Assembly (NCBI RefSeq): GCF_020733705.1
Contig: NZ_JAJFZM010000017.1
Coordinates: 434,001 to 498,000 of the forward strand
Length of the DNA stretch: 64,000 nt
From: Nocardia australiensis
GTDB lineage: Bacteria; Actinomycetota; Actinomycetes; Mycobacteriales; Mycobacteriaceae
Reading direction: 5' to 3'
Position 1 is the first letter of the stretch; each line of letters begins with the position of its first letter. Below are positions 15,764 through 25,082 of the stretch, piece after piece. Below the pieces are notes generated by a model. It ran no database searches, had not been told where the DNA came from, and saw only the letters and a program-made list of their open reading frames with translations. Position numbers and translations under genes: made by a program.

Positions 15764-16587
15764 CGTCCTGTGTCGAAGGTCGCCGCGGCATCGCGCAGCC
15801 GGTTGAGGTAGCGGGTATTGATGGTGTCCAGACCGAGCAGCGCGACGAAGTCGGCGACCGCGAAATCGGGGTCGTGCGCGGGTTCACCACAGATCTCCGC
15901 ACCGAGACGTAGATACCCGCGCAGCAGCGGCGGCAGCTGCGGGCGCGCGGGCGGTGTCATCTCATCCAGCGTCAGCCCGTCGACGATCACCGGGCGGTGC
16001 GGATGCGCCCGCCGTTCGGGATCGGATCCGTGCCCGCCGAGCAGCATGTCTCGCACGCCACGCACATTCACCCCGGCCGGGTCGGCGGCGCTGTCCTGCA
16101 TGGGCACCGACACGCAGCCCATCACCCATTTGTATCCGGTGAGCTGGATGTAGTGCAGGATGCCCGCCCACATGAGGGTGAGCACCGAGCCGTTGCGATG
16201 ATCGGGCTCCACACAGGCGCGACCCATTTCCACGATCCGATTGCCCACCGGATCCAGTTGGGCGAGATCGAATTCGGTGGACGTGTAGTACCCACCGGCC
16301 GCGATCACCCTGTCCGGCGGCAGCATTCGGTAGCAGCCGACGAATTCCCTCGTCGCGTCGTCGCGGACAAGCAGGTGATCACAGTGGTCGTCGAACCGGT
16401 CGGCATCCAGACCGGTGCCGTTGTCGGGGATCCGGAATCCCGGTTCGTTGGCGAACACCTCGTAGCGCAGTCGCTGCGCCGCCGTGCGGTGCTCGGAATC
16501 GGACGAGACCACCAACGAATACCGAGACCGTTCCACCCCGGAGTCCGTCGGTCGAGCCGGGGCTGTCAACACGGACGAAATAGTCAT
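15760..16587 (-). CDS. GNAT-family N-acyltransferase, OlsB/hemolysin-like
   Basis: A GNAT-fold protein of 275 residues in the group that includes ornithine-lipid N-acyltransferases. Typical features are 'RYSLVVSSDSEHRTAAQRLRYEVF' near the N-terminus, the 'DHCDHLLVRD' stretch, and 'NRIVEMGRACVEPDHRNG'. It probably acylates an amine or amino acid headgroup, and the coupled PlsC-like enzyme could add a second acyl chain. ATG 16587 is chosen because homology begins just after it; the frame stays open to a GTG at 16674, which would add 29 atypical residues. The start is the least certain part. Confidence 0.82.
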   Translation of the reverse strand: MTISSVLTAPARPTDSGVERSRYSLVVSSDSEHRTAAQRLRYEVFANEPGFRIPDNGTGLDADRFDDHCDHLLVRDDATREFVGCYRMLPPDRVIAAGGYYTSTEFDLAQLDPVGNRIVEMGRACVEPDHRNGSVLTLMWAGILHYIQLTGYKWVMGCVSVPMQDSAADPAGVNVRGVRDMLLGGHGSDPERRAHPHRPVIVDGLTLDEMTPPARPQLPPLLRGYLRLGAEICGEPAHDPDFAVADFVALLGLDTINTRYLNRLRDAAATFDTGR

Positions 16588-16814
16588 ATCGCTGATGAAG
16601 CCAGCCCGAAACCGCGCAGGAGCAACCTCGAAGTGTCGCGGATATGCCGGTTCGATGAACGAGATGAGCGTCACACCTGACGTTCACCGGCCTGTCGAAT
16701 CCCGTTCCCGCCCCCGCATCCCAATCGCGCTTTTTGCCTGTCTGTCGACCTCGCGACCGGACCGAAATACGCTGCGGGGCGCGCGACACCGCGCACGCCC
16801 CTGCCACCGCCGGT

Positions 16815-18086
16815 TCAGGCGGCCACGCGTTCGGCAGCCGATACCGGAGCCGGAACCTTCTCGACCTCGTCGAAACCAGGACGACCGGTGCCGATGAACG
16901 CGACCAACCACGATGCCACCGCCGCGAACCGGTTGCGGAAGCCGACCAGGTACATCAGATGCACCGCGAGCCACATCGACCAGGCGATCACGCCACGGAA
17001 AGTGACGCGGTCATTGAGTTTGACCACCGCGCTGAACCGGCTGATCACCGCCATGCTGCCCTTGTCCCAGTATTTGAACGGGGTGCCGGGCCGCTTCTTG
17101 CGCCGGATGATGTCGGCGGCGTGCCTGCCCTCCTGCATGGCGACCGGCGACTGTCCTGGGTAGCCGTTGAGCGAGGTCATATCGCCGATGGCGTAGATAT
17201 CGGCGTGGCCACCGACGGTGAGGTCGGGGTTGATCAAAAGCCTTCCGGCCCGGTCGGTTTCGCAGCCGGTTGCCTCGGCCAGCAGCTGTGCGAATCCGCC
17301 CACCTGCACACCTGCCGACCAGACGACGGTTTCCGCGGCGATGCCGCGTTCGACGCCATCGCTGTCCTTGACCGTCACCTTGCCGAGCTCGATATCGGTG
17401 ACGAACGTGCTGAGCAGCACCTCGACACCGCTGCCGGTCAACGACTTCTTCGCATACTCCGACAGCCCGCCGCCGAAGGGCGGAAGCACCGCACCGGCGC
17501 CCTCCACCAGGGTCACCGAAACCTCCTGGTGGTAATGCCTTTTCGCGAGTTCCTTCAGCTGACCGGCAACCTCGACGCCGGTCGCGCCCGCACCGACCAC
17601 CACAAAGCTCAGCAGCCTGTTGCGGGTCTCCTCGTCGGCCGCCGCAGCCTCGGTGAAGACGCGCTCGATCTGCGCGCGAAGCACTTTCGCGTCATCGATG
17701 GTCTTGAGCGAGAAAGTCTTGTCGGCGAAATCGTCGCGGCCGAAGTAGGACTGCGAGGCACCGGTGGCGGCGATCAACGACCCGTAGCGGATCTGGCTGC
17801 GCACCCCTTCGTGTTCGTAGGTGAGTACGGCCGTGTCAGGCTCGATGCCGACCACCTTGCCGAGCCGGACGTCGGCCTCCTTGTGCCGCCGCAGCACGGT
17901 AGCGATCGGCGGCGCGATCTCCTCGGAGGCCAGCACACCGGTCGCGACCTGATAGAGCAGCGGTTGAAACAGATGTTCCGGCGTGCTCGAGATGAGTACG
18001 TAGCTGATGCCCGATTTGGCCAGTTGCTTAGCGGCGGCCAACCCCCCGAATCCCGATCCAACGACGACTACGTCTGCTTGTTCCAT
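16815..18086 (-). CDS. ndh: type II NADH dehydrogenase (NDH-2)
   Basis: A single-subunit, non-proton-pumping NADH:quinone oxidoreductase of 423 residues. The FAD-binding motif GSGFGG is at 11-16, and the second dinucleotide fold has 'VVVGAGATGVEVAGQL' near 165. 'YAIGDM' is the second flavin contact, and hydrophobic or amphipathic stretches near the C-terminus ('IAWSMWLAVHLMYLVG') anchor it to the membrane. ATG 18086 has a near-perfect AAGGAGGAAG ribosome site. It is divergent from a LysR gene with a dyad in the 111-bp gap, suggesting that the regulator controls it. Confidence 0.95.
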   Translation of the reverse strand: MEQADVVVVGSGFGGLAAAKQLAKSGISYVLISSTPEHLFQPLLYQVATGVLASEEIAPPIATVLRRHKEADVRLGKVVGIEPDTAVLTYEHEGVRSQIRYGSLIAATGASQSYFGRDDFADKTFSLKTIDDAKVLRAQIERVFTEAAAADEETRNRLLSFVVVGAGATGVEVAGQLKELAKRHYHQEVSVTLVEGAGAVLPPFGGGLSEYAKKSLTGSGVEVLLSTFVTDIELGKVTVKDSDGVERGIAAETVVWSAGVQVGGFAQLLAEATGCETDRAGRLLINPDLTVGGHADIYAIGDMTSLNGYPGQSPVAMQEGRHAADIIRRKKRPGTPFKYWDKGSMAVISRFSAVVKLNDRVTFRGVIAWSMWLAVHLMYLVGFRNRFAAVASWLVAFIGTGRPGFDEVEKVPAPVSAAERVAA

Positions 18087-18150
18087 GACTTCCTCCTTCT
18101 GTCATGAACAACCGTTATTCGGAACGAAGATATTTCAGGTGTTCAGGCGC

Positions 18151-18170
18151 ATAATGCATATGACTCTTAT
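18151..18170. promoter_or_regulatory. putative LysR box between ndh and the LysR gene
   Basis: ATAA-N12-TTAT in the AT-rich divergent promoter region, which also contains CATATG. It lies 27 bp before the LysR start. Divergent LysR genes usually bind such a dyad and control both genes. Confidence 0.4.
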
Positions 18171-18197
18171 CTTGATTGCTCATGAATTGGAGATGAC

Positions 18198-19055
18198 GTG
18201 GAGCTTCGCCAGCTCACCTACTTCGTCGCCGTCTGCGAGGAACTGAGTTTCAGCAGGGCGGCGGTTCGCTGTTACATCTCCCAATCGGCGATCAGTCATC
18301 AGATCGCCCGATTGGAACGTGACCTCGGCGTGCCACTGTTCGAACGGTCGACCAGAGCTGTCGTGCCGACCGACGCGACCATGCGGCTACTGCCGCTGGC
18401 TAAACAGATGCTCAGCCTGGAGTCCGCGATTCGGGCCACCGTGCGCACCTCCGGGCACCGCATCCGGCTGGCGGCGAACATGTCCTTCGCCACCCGCTCG
18501 CTGTCGGCGATCGCGGGCGCGAGAGCCACCCACCCTGACGCCGAGATCGAGTTCGTGATCAAGCCGTTCCGCCAGCGCATCACCGCGGTGGCCGACGGAG
18601 ACTGCGATCTCGCGCTCATTCGCGGCAGCGTCGACGAGCCGGGGCTCGCCGTCGAAAAGCTCTGGGTCGAGGATCTCGTCATCGCCACCTCTGCGGCCCA
18701 TCCGCTGGCGACGCGCGAGGAGGTGACGCTGGCCGACCTCAGCGCCTACCCCCTGCTACTCCCGCCCGAGCAGGAACAGGTGTTGTTGCACAACGTTATT
18801 CGGGCCGCGTTCGCCGATCTGGCCGCCGGTCCCACCTACGGGCCGCCGATTCCGCCGGATCACACCGCGACCATGGAGCTGATCAACCGCCCCGAAGCCT
18901 GGACCGTGCTGTATGCCGACAGCCCGACCGAAGGTTTGGTCGCACTGAGCCTCGCCGAGCATCGACTACGCATTCCCGTCTCGGCCGTGCTACGCAGCGA
19001 CACCCGCCGCTCTCCGATCCTCAGCACCCTGCTGTCGGGTCTGCATCGCTGCTGA
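18198..19055 (+). CDS. LysR-family transcriptional regulator
   Basis: A LysR protein of 285 residues. The helix-turn-helix is at 1-60 ('YISQSAISHQIARLERDLGVPLFERS') and the effector-binding domain follows from about 85. GTG 18198 gives the standard N-terminus 'MELRQLTYFVAVCEELSFSR'; GGAGAT lies just upstream. Being divergent from ndh with a dyad between them, it may adjust NADH dehydrogenase expression. The effector is unknown. Confidence 0.92.
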   Translation: MELRQLTYFVAVCEELSFSRAAVRCYISQSAISHQIARLERDLGVPLFERSTRAVVPTDATMRLLPLAKQMLSLESAIRATVRTSGHRIRLAANMSFATRSLSAIAGARATHPDAEIEFVIKPFRQRITAVADGDCDLALIRGSVDEPGLAVEKLWVEDLVIATSAAHPLATREEVTLADLSAYPLLLPPEQEQVLLHNVIRAAFADLAAGPTYGPPIPPDHTATMELINRPEAWTVLYADSPTEGLVALSLAEHRLRIPVSAVLRSDTRRSPILSTLLSGLHRC

Positions 19056-19335
19056 GATCGGCGGCGTCCCTGCGGAATTCGGCGCACAAACGACAAATGA
19101 CCGCGACGCCCTCGATATCGGTCCGCAGGGTGAGCGACTGTTCGGCCGGAGCCTTTGCGTCACTCCCCAGACACCCACGGCAGGCAAGCAAGAGCGGCAA
19201 CGGGAGGATCGCCGCAAGGCACACCACACCGAGAAATCCCGCCCGCGTCGACGCATCAGCAAGCGGGACAAGAGTTTCCGGAACACGAACGGCCCCGGGC
19301 ATGCCCGGGGCCGTTCGCACACTCAGCGCAGGGAA
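19056..19335. other. intergenic gap between the LysR and etfA genes
   Basis: About 280 bp between convergent genes. It holds the etfA terminator. A minus-strand frame across 19021-19260 would encode a short hydrophobic stretch followed by a cysteine-containing tail, but it has no convincing start codon or ribosome site and overlaps the LysR 3' end. I do not call it a gene. Confidence 0.4.
19287..19316. terminator. hairpin terminator after etfA
   Basis: A perfect 30-base palindrome (GAACGGCCCCGGGC, AT, and the complement), 20 bp downstream of the etfA stop on the minus strand. There is no clear T-run. Confidence 0.75.
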
Positions 19336-20292
19336 TTAACCCTTGTGCGTCTTGACCGCCTCGGTCAGCTGCGGGGCGACATTGAACAGATCGCCCACGA
19401 TGCCGTAGTCCGCGATCTCGAAGATCGGGGCCTCTTCGTCCTTGTTGACCGCGACGATGGTCTTCGAGGTCTGCATGCCCGCACGGTGCTGGATCGCACC
19501 GGAGATACCGAGGGCGACATACAGCTGCGGGGAGACCGTCTTACCGGTCTGACCGACCTGGAACTGGCCCGGGTAGTAGCCCGAGTCGACCGCGGCACGC
19601 GAGGCGCCGACGGCGGCACCCAGCGAGTCCGCGAGCGCCTCGACGACCGAGAAGTTGTCGGCGGAACCGACACCACGGCCACCGGAAACGACGATGCTCG
19701 CCTCGGTGAGTTCCGGACGGTCGCCACCGACGACCGGCTCCCGGGAGACGACGCGCACAACGCCCTCTTCCTGCGCCGGCACCTCGACGGTCACCTTCTC
19801 GCCCGCGCCGGCCTGCGCGGATGCCTCGATGGCACCCGGGCGCACCGAGATCACCGGAACGTCGCCGGTGGCCTTGGCGTCGACGGTGAACGCGCCACCG
19901 AAGATGGAATGCACGACCGCGCCGTCGGCCTTGACATCGATGGCGTCGACCAGCAGGCCGGAGCCGATGCGGGCGGCAAGACGACCCGACACCTCCTTGC
20001 CCTCGGCGGTGGCGGCGACGATGACGGCGGCCGGGGAGGCCGACTCCGACAGCGCGGCGAGCACGTCGACCTTCGGGGTCACCAGGAAGTTGTCGACATC
20101 GTCGGATTCGGCGATGTAAATCTTCGCGGCGCCGCCCGCGGCGAGCGCGTCGGCCAGTTTCTCGCCGGTACCGGCCGGGCCGAGCACGACGGCGGCCGGC
20201 TCACCCAGGGCGCGGGCGGCGGTGAGCAGTTCGGTGCTGACCTTCTTGATCGCACCGTCGGCGTGCTCGACGAGCACAAGTACTTCTGCCAT
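19336..20292 (-). CDS. etfA: electron transfer flavoprotein alpha subunit
   Basis: The FAD-carrying subunit of ETF (318 residues), which takes electrons from acyl-CoA dehydrogenases. The C-terminal FAD domain shows 'VVSGGRGVGSADNF' and 'GQTGKTVSPQLYVALGISGA'. ATG 20292 follows AGGAGAGA. It lies 108 bp after etfB in the same direction and ends at a strong hairpin. The pair corresponds to fixB/fixA (Rv3028c-Rv3029c) of M. tuberculosis. Confidence 0.96.
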   Translation of the reverse strand: MAEVLVLVEHADGAIKKVSTELLTAARALGEPAAVVLGPAGTGEKLADALAAGGAAKIYIAESDDVDNFLVTPKVDVLAALSESASPAAVIVAATAEGKEVSGRLAARIGSGLLVDAIDVKADGAVVHSIFGGAFTVDAKATGDVPVISVRPGAIEASAQAGAGEKVTVEVPAQEEGVVRVVSREPVVGGDRPELTEASIVVSGGRGVGSADNFSVVEALADSLGAAVGASRAAVDSGYYPGQFQVGQTGKTVSPQLYVALGISGAIQHRAGMQTSKTIVAVNKDEEAPIFEIADYGIVGDLFNVAPQLTEAVKTHKG

Positions 20293-20400
20293 TTGTGTTC
20301 TCTCCTAAGCAGTCTCAGCCTGGAGGGCGGGATGAGCGACAATCGTGTAGCGGCTCATTCCGCCCACCGGGTGCGGGTGTCCCGCACTGGCGCAGCGGGA

Positions 20401-21186
20401 TCAGATGATCTTCTGACCGACGAGGTACTGGGCGATCTTGGTGCCGCCGTCGCCCTCGTCCGCGATCTTCTCGCCCGCGGTGCGCGGCGGCTTCGGGGTT
20501 GCCGCAGTGACGGCGGTGCCCGCGTTCGCGACACCGACGGTCGCCGGGTCGACGCCGAGGTCGGCCAGCGTGAGGGTCTGTACTTCCTTCTTCTTCGCGG
20601 CCATGATGCCCTTGAAGGAGGGGAAGCGCGGTTCGTTGATCTTCTCGGTGACGCTGACGATCGCCGGGAGGGTGGCCTCCAGCTTGAAGACGCCCTCGTC
20701 GGTCTCGCGCTCGCCGGTGATCCGCTCGCCATCGACGACCAGCTTGCGCAAGTGCGTCAGCTGCGGGATACCGATGTACTCCGCGATGATCGCGGGCACG
20801 GCTCCGGCGCGACCGTCGGTCGCCTCGTTACCGGCGATAACCAACTCGACGCCCTCGACCTGGCCAAGCGCGGCGGCCAGCACATAGGCGGTCTGCACGG
20901 CGTCGGAGCCGTGGATGGCCGGGTCGTTGACGTGGATGGCCTTGTCGGCACCCATGGACAGCGCCTTGCGGATAGCTTCGGTAGCCCGGTCCGGACCGGC
21001 GGCCAGCACGGTGACCTCGCCGCCCTGGGCCTCCTTGATCAGCAGCGCCTCTTCGACGGCGCGCTCGTTGATCTCGTCGAGGACGGCGTCGGCGGCCTCG
21101 CGGTCGAGCGTGAAGTCACCATCGGTCAGCTTGCGCTCGGACCAGGTGTCGGGAACCTGCTTGATGAGTACGACGATATTCGGCAT
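20401..21186 (-). CDS. etfB: electron transfer flavoprotein beta subunit
   Basis: The AMP-binding ETF subunit (261 residues), partner of EtfA. It begins 'MPNIVVLIKQVPDTW' and has the 'GNEATDGRAGAVPAIIAEY' region typical of the family. ATG 21186 is chosen on homology, with AGGAGG 13 bp upstream; a longer in-frame version from 21234 would add 16 basic residues. It is transcribed divergently from the methyltransferase gene, with a palindrome in the 216-bp promoter region. Confidence 0.95.
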   Translation of the reverse strand: MPNIVVLIKQVPDTWSERKLTDGDFTLDREAADAVLDEINERAVEEALLIKEAQGGEVTVLAAGPDRATEAIRKALSMGADKAIHVNDPAIHGSDAVQTAYVLAAALGQVEGVELVIAGNEATDGRAGAVPAIIAEYIGIPQLTHLRKLVVDGERITGERETDEGVFKLEATLPAIVSVTEKINEPRFPSFKGIMAAKKKEVQTLTLADLGVDPATVGVANAGTAVTAATPKPPRTAGEKIADEGDGGTKIAQYLVGQKII

Positions 21187-21284
21187 TGGTCTTCGTCGAC
21201 CTCCTGTTCTGGGGGCACGGTGTGGTGGTCGCACGAGCGGGCCGTACGTCCATTGATTAGCTCAGGGCGTGACACTACCTTACA

Positions 21285-21308
21285 TTAAGTTACTCGCAGG
21301 TAACTTAA
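21285..21308. promoter_or_regulatory. palindromic operator upstream of etfB
   Basis: TTAAGTTAC-N6-GTAACTTAA has perfect 9-bp arms and lies in the AT-rich part of the divergent promoter region, 99 bp before etfB. A related short dyad, TTACCAGTAACG, lies near 21383, close to the methyltransferase start. The size fits a TetR- or GntR-type site. The regulator is not in the window. Confidence 0.55.
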
Positions 21309-21402
21309 GCGCGCCCTCTCGCCGAGCCCATCCGGGCACCCCAGTGCGCCGGGCCGAGGGTGCAGGCATCACCCCGATTTCCTTACCAGTAACGTCGGTA
21401 CG

Positions 21403-22221
21403 ATGAGCGAGGCTGTGATCCCTCCCGCAGTGGGCAACCCACCTAGCATTTCTCCCGAATCGGCCACCAGCGCCCTCGAACCGCTACCGTTGACCGGCGA
21501 GCGCACGGTACCCGGCATCGCCGAGGAGAACTACTGGTTCCGCAGGCATGAGATCGTGTACTCGCGCCTGCTGGAACGCTGCGCGGGAAAGACCGTGCTG
21601 GAGGCCGGATCCGGCGAAGGCTACGGCGCGAACATGATCGCCGCAGTGGCCACCAAGGTGATCGGCCTCGACTACGACGCCGGCGCGGTCGCGCACGTGC
21701 GCGCCCGCTACCCGCGCGTCGAGATGATCCAAGGCAATCTCGCCGCCCTCCCGCTCGACGACGAGTCGGTCGATGTGGTGGTGAATTTCCAAGTGATCGA
21801 ACATCTTTGGGACCAGAGCCAGTTCATCCGGGAAGGCCTGCGGGTGCTGCGCCCCGGCGGCGAACTGCTGATCAGCACGCCCAATCGGATCACGTTCTCC
21901 CCTGGTCGCGACACCCCGCTCAACCCGTTCCACACCAGGGAACTCAACGCGGCCGAACTCACCGAACTGCTGGTCGACGCCGGATTCGAGGTCACACTGA
22001 TGACCGGCGTGCAGCACGGCGCGAGCCTGAAAGCGTTGGACGCCAAGCACGGTGGCTCGTTCATCGACGCCCAGATCGAACGGGCGCTGGCCGGTGAGCC
22101 GTGGCCCGCGGAGCTGACCGCCGACGTCGCCGACGTCGGCATCGACGATTTCGCGCTCATCGAGGCGGATATCGACACGAGCCTCGACCTGGTCGCCATC
22201 GCGGTGAAACCCATTGTCTGA
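21403..22221 (+). CDS. SAM-dependent methyltransferase (Rv3030-like)
   Basis: A class I methyltransferase (272 residues) with SAM-binding motif 'VLEAGSGEGYGA' near residue 65, the acidic 'GLDYDAGAV' and post-motif 'VVNFQVIEHL'. It is the first gene of a tight run: its stop overlaps the TTG start of the GH57 gene, whose stop overlaps the GT4 start. In mycobacteria this trio belongs to 6-O-methylglucose lipopolysaccharide (MGLP) biosynthesis, so sugar O-methylation is the likely role. That is inferred from context rather than shown by the sequence. Confidence 0.88.
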   Translation: MSEAVIPPAVGNPPSISPESATSALEPLPLTGERTVPGIAEENYWFRRHEIVYSRLLERCAGKTVLEAGSGEGYGANMIAAVATKVIGLDYDAGAVAHVRARYPRVEMIQGNLAALPLDDESVDVVVNFQVIEHLWDQSQFIREGLRVLRPGGELLISTPNRITFSPGRDTPLNPFHTRELNAAELTELLVDAGFEVTLMTGVQHGASLKALDAKHGGSFIDAQIERALAGEPWPAELTADVADVGIDDFALIEADIDTSLDLVAIAVKPIV

Positions 22222-23818
22222 TCGGCGCTCCGCAAGTTCGGTACCGGGCCAGTTCACCCTGGTCCTGCATTCACATCTGCCCTGGCTGGCGCACCACGGC
22301 CGCTGGCCGGTCGGCGAGGAATGGCTCTACCAATCCTGGGCCGCCTCTTACCTTCCCGTCGCCCGAGTACTGAGAAACCTTGCCGCCGAAGGCCGTTCAC
22401 ATCTGCTGAGCCTCGGCATAACGCCGGTCCTCGCGGCCCAGCTCGACGATCCGCACTGTCTGGCCGGAATGCATCATTGGCTCGGCAATTGGCAGCTGCG
22501 CGCGGACGAGGCCGCGATGGCGGGCAATATCGCGCTCGGAAAGCACGAACACCAATTGGCGACCGCGGCGCTCGCGGACTTCGAGCAGCGCTGGCGACAC
22601 GGCGGCTCCCCGGTCTGGCGCGAGTTCATCGACGCAGGCACGATAGAACTACTCGGCGGCCCGCTCGCCCACCCTTTCCAACCGCTGCTCGATCCACGGC
22701 TGCGTGCCTTCCAACTCGACGAGGGCCTGACCGACGCGCACCGGCGCTGGGGCCACACACCGACCGGAATCTGGGCGCCGGAGTGCGGCTACACCCCCGG
22801 CATGGAGACCGGATACGCCGCCGCCGGTGTGACACATTTCATGGTCGACGGGCCCGCGCTGCGCGGCGACACCACCCTCGGACGGCCGGTTCGCGAATCC
22901 GATGTGGTGGCCTTCGGACGCGATCTCCAAGTGAGCTACCGGGTTTGGTCACCGAAGTCCGGCTACCCAGGACACGGCGCGTACCGTGACTTTCATCACT
23001 ATGACCATGCGACGGGTCTCAAGCCGTCCCGCGTCACCGGCAAGACGGTGTCCGGCCCGGACAAAGCCCCATATGACCCGCGGCTGGCGGCCGCGGCCGT
23101 GGCCGGCGATGTTGACGATTTCGTGCGGACGGTGCGGGAACGGCTCATCGGTGAATACGAGCGAATCGGTCGCCCGGCCCTGGTCGTCGCGGCTTTCGAC
23201 ACCGAATTGTTCGGCCACTGGTGGCACGAGGGGCCGCAATGGCTCGAGCAGGTACTGCGTGCGTTGCCGGAGGCGGGCGTCGATGTCGGCACGCTTGCCG
23301 ATGCCATGGCGCGCGGCTTCGTCGGCGAGCCGGTTCCACTGGCGGATTCGTCCTGGGGCTCCGGTAAGGACTGGCGGGTCTGGGCCGGAGATCAGGTACG
23401 TGACCTGGTGGAACTCAATGACGACGTGGTGCGGCTCACGCTCGATACCGTCGATAAAATGCGGGCCGCCCCCGATACGAATTCGGTGCGTGACCAGGTC
23501 GCCGACCAGTTGCTGCGGGAGGCCATCCTCACGGTGTCCAGCGACTGGGCATTCATGGTCAGCAAGGACTCCGCCGAGGGCTACGCCCGCGACCGCGCAC
23601 ACCAGCACGCGCATGCCGTGCGCGAGATCGCGGCCGCCGTCGGCGCGGGTCATGTCGCCAAAGCACGGCAATTGGCGGCAGGATGGGATGCGGCTGACGG
23701 ACTCTTCCCCGGCTTGGACGCCCGACGGCTCGCGACCGGCGGCGGTCCCGCCGAGGCGCCACCTCGCGCGGACGAAGGCTCCGCTCCAGAAGGCTCGGCC
23801 TTAGAAGGGCATGCATGA
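22214..23818 (+). CDS. GH57 family alpha-glucan branching enzyme (Rv3031-like)
   Basis: A glycoside hydrolase family 57 protein (534 residues). The N-terminal signature is 'LHSHLPW' (18-24). The catalytic nucleophile is Glu190 in 'GIWAPECGY' and the acid/base is Asp329 in 'AAFDTELFGHWW'. A DUF1957-like helical domain forms the C-terminal third. GH57 enzymes of this group introduce alpha-1,6 branches into alpha-1,4 glucan. The only suitable start is TTG 22214, overlapping the methyltransferase stop by 8 bp, so translation is probably coupled. The last 35 residues are low-complexity. Confidence 0.9.
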   Translation: MSDRRSASSVPGQFTLVLHSHLPWLAHHGRWPVGEEWLYQSWAASYLPVARVLRNLAAEGRSHLLSLGITPVLAAQLDDPHCLAGMHHWLGNWQLRADEAAMAGNIALGKHEHQLATAALADFEQRWRHGGSPVWREFIDAGTIELLGGPLAHPFQPLLDPRLRAFQLDEGLTDAHRRWGHTPTGIWAPECGYTPGMETGYAAAGVTHFMVDGPALRGDTTLGRPVRESDVVAFGRDLQVSYRVWSPKSGYPGHGAYRDFHHYDHATGLKPSRVTGKTVSGPDKAPYDPRLAAAAVAGDVDDFVRTVRERLIGEYERIGRPALVVAAFDTELFGHWWHEGPQWLEQVLRALPEAGVDVGTLADAMARGFVGEPVPLADSSWGSGKDWRVWAGDQVRDLVELNDDVVRLTLDTVDKMRAAPDTNSVRDQVADQLLREAILTVSSDWAFMVSKDSAEGYARDRAHQHAHAVREIAAAVGAGHVAKARQLAAGWDAADGLFPGLDARRLATGGGPAEAPPRADEGSAPEGSALEGHA

Positions 23819-25077
23819 AGATCTTGATGGTGTCGTGGGAGTACCCGCCGGTTGTGGTCGGCGGGTTGGGCAGACATGTGCATCACCTAGCGACCGAGCT
23901 GGCCACGGCGGGCAACGAAGTCGTGGTACTTGCGCGCCGTCCCACCGGCACCGACTCCTCGACCCACCCCACCCATTCCTTCATCGCCGAGGGCGTACTG
24001 GTGGTCGCGGTCGCGGAGGACCCGCCGTGCTTCGACTTCGGCGACGACATGCTCGCCTGGACCCTGGCCATGGGTCATGCGATGGTGCGAGCTGGTGTCG
24101 GCCTCGGTAAACCGGGCATCGGTGACGGCTGGGTGCCCGATGTCGTGCACGCACACGACTGGCTGGTGGCCCACCCCGCGATCGCGCTGGCCGAGTACTA
24201 CGACGTACCGCTGGTCACGACGCTGCACGCTACGGAGGCGGGCAGGCACAGCGGCTGGGTCTCCGGCCGGGTCAACAAGCAGGTGCATTCGGTCGAGTGG
24301 TGGCTGGCCAACGAATCCGACGCGCTCATCACGTGTTCCGCCTCGATGCAGGACGAGGTCGAACGGCTGTATGGACCCGAGCGAATTCCGCTGCGGGTGA
24401 TCCGCAACGGTATCGACGTCGGCGCCTGGACATTCCGTCCGCGCGCACCGCGCACCGGCCCGCCGCGGCTGCTGTATGTGGGGCGACTGGAATACGAGAA
24501 GGGCGTGCAGGACGCGATCGCGGCGCTGCCCCGGATTCGGCGCGCCCATCCCGGTACCACACTCACCGTCGCCGGCATCGGTACCCAGTTCGAGTGGTTG
24601 CGGGAGCGGGCCCGGGTGCACCGGGTGGCGCGCGCGGTGAGCTTCGCCGGCCAGCTCGACCATGAGGAACTGCTCGGCTGGTTGCACGGCGCCGACGCGA
24701 TCGTGCTGCCGAGCCGCTATGAACCATTCGGCATCGTCGCGCTCGAAGCGGCCGCGGCGGGCATCCCACTGGTCACCTCGACCGCGGGCGGTCTTGGCGA
24801 ACTGGTGGTCGATGGCGTAACCGGCGCGTCCTTCGCCCCCGCCGACGTCGACGGCCTCGTTGAGGCGGTGCGCGCGGTCCTCGACGATCCCCCCGCCGCC
24901 CAGGAGCGCGCCTATGCCGCGCGCGAGCGGCTCACCGCCGACTTCGCCTGGGATGTCGTCGCCGCGGAGACGATCGGTGTGTACCAGTCCGCGAAGCGTC
25001 GCGTCCGCAATCCGATGGGCCGCCCCACGATCGTGGAACGCCCACTGCCCGAACGCGATCCGAATCAGCCGGTCTGA
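23815..25077 (+). CDS. GT4 family alpha-1,4-glucosyltransferase (Rv3032-like)
   Basis: A GT-B fold glycosyltransferase (420 residues). The N-terminal 'SWEYPPVVVGGLGRHVHHLA' is the donor-loop signature of glycogen synthase-like enzymes. The family 4 motif 'PSRYEPFGIVALEAAAAG' lies near residue 300. It would extend an alpha-1,4-glucan from a nucleotide-glucose donor. Its ATG overlaps the GH57 stop (ATGA), pairing chain elongation with branching, as in mycobacterial MGLP and glycogen synthesis. Confidence 0.93.
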   Translation: MKILMVSWEYPPVVVGGLGRHVHHLATELATAGNEVVVLARRPTGTDSSTHPTHSFIAEGVLVVAVAEDPPCFDFGDDMLAWTLAMGHAMVRAGVGLGKPGIGDGWVPDVVHAHDWLVAHPAIALAEYYDVPLVTTLHATEAGRHSGWVSGRVNKQVHSVEWWLANESDALITCSASMQDEVERLYGPERIPLRVIRNGIDVGAWTFRPRAPRTGPPRLLYVGRLEYEKGVQDAIAALPRIRRAHPGTTLTVAGIGTQFEWLRERARVHRVARAVSFAGQLDHEELLGWLHGADAIVLPSRYEPFGIVALEAAAAGIPLVTSTAGGLGELVVDGVTGASFAPADVDGLVEAVRAVLDDPPAAQERAYAARERLTADFAWDVVAAETIGVYQSAKRRVRNPMGRPTIVERPLPERDPNQPV

Positions 25078-25082
25078 ACCGA

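Noticed and set aside
18990..19322. Small minus-strand genes next to the etfA terminator
   Set aside because: Their starts fall inside the terminator hairpin and they overlap the LysR 3' end; one hydrophobic stretch alone is not enough support.
19345..21288. A 647-codon open frame on the plus strand
   Set aside because: It is antisense to etfA and etfB, whose sequences are unmistakable. The translation is low-complexity Asp/Gly/Arg, typical of an opposite-strand shadow in GC-rich DNA.
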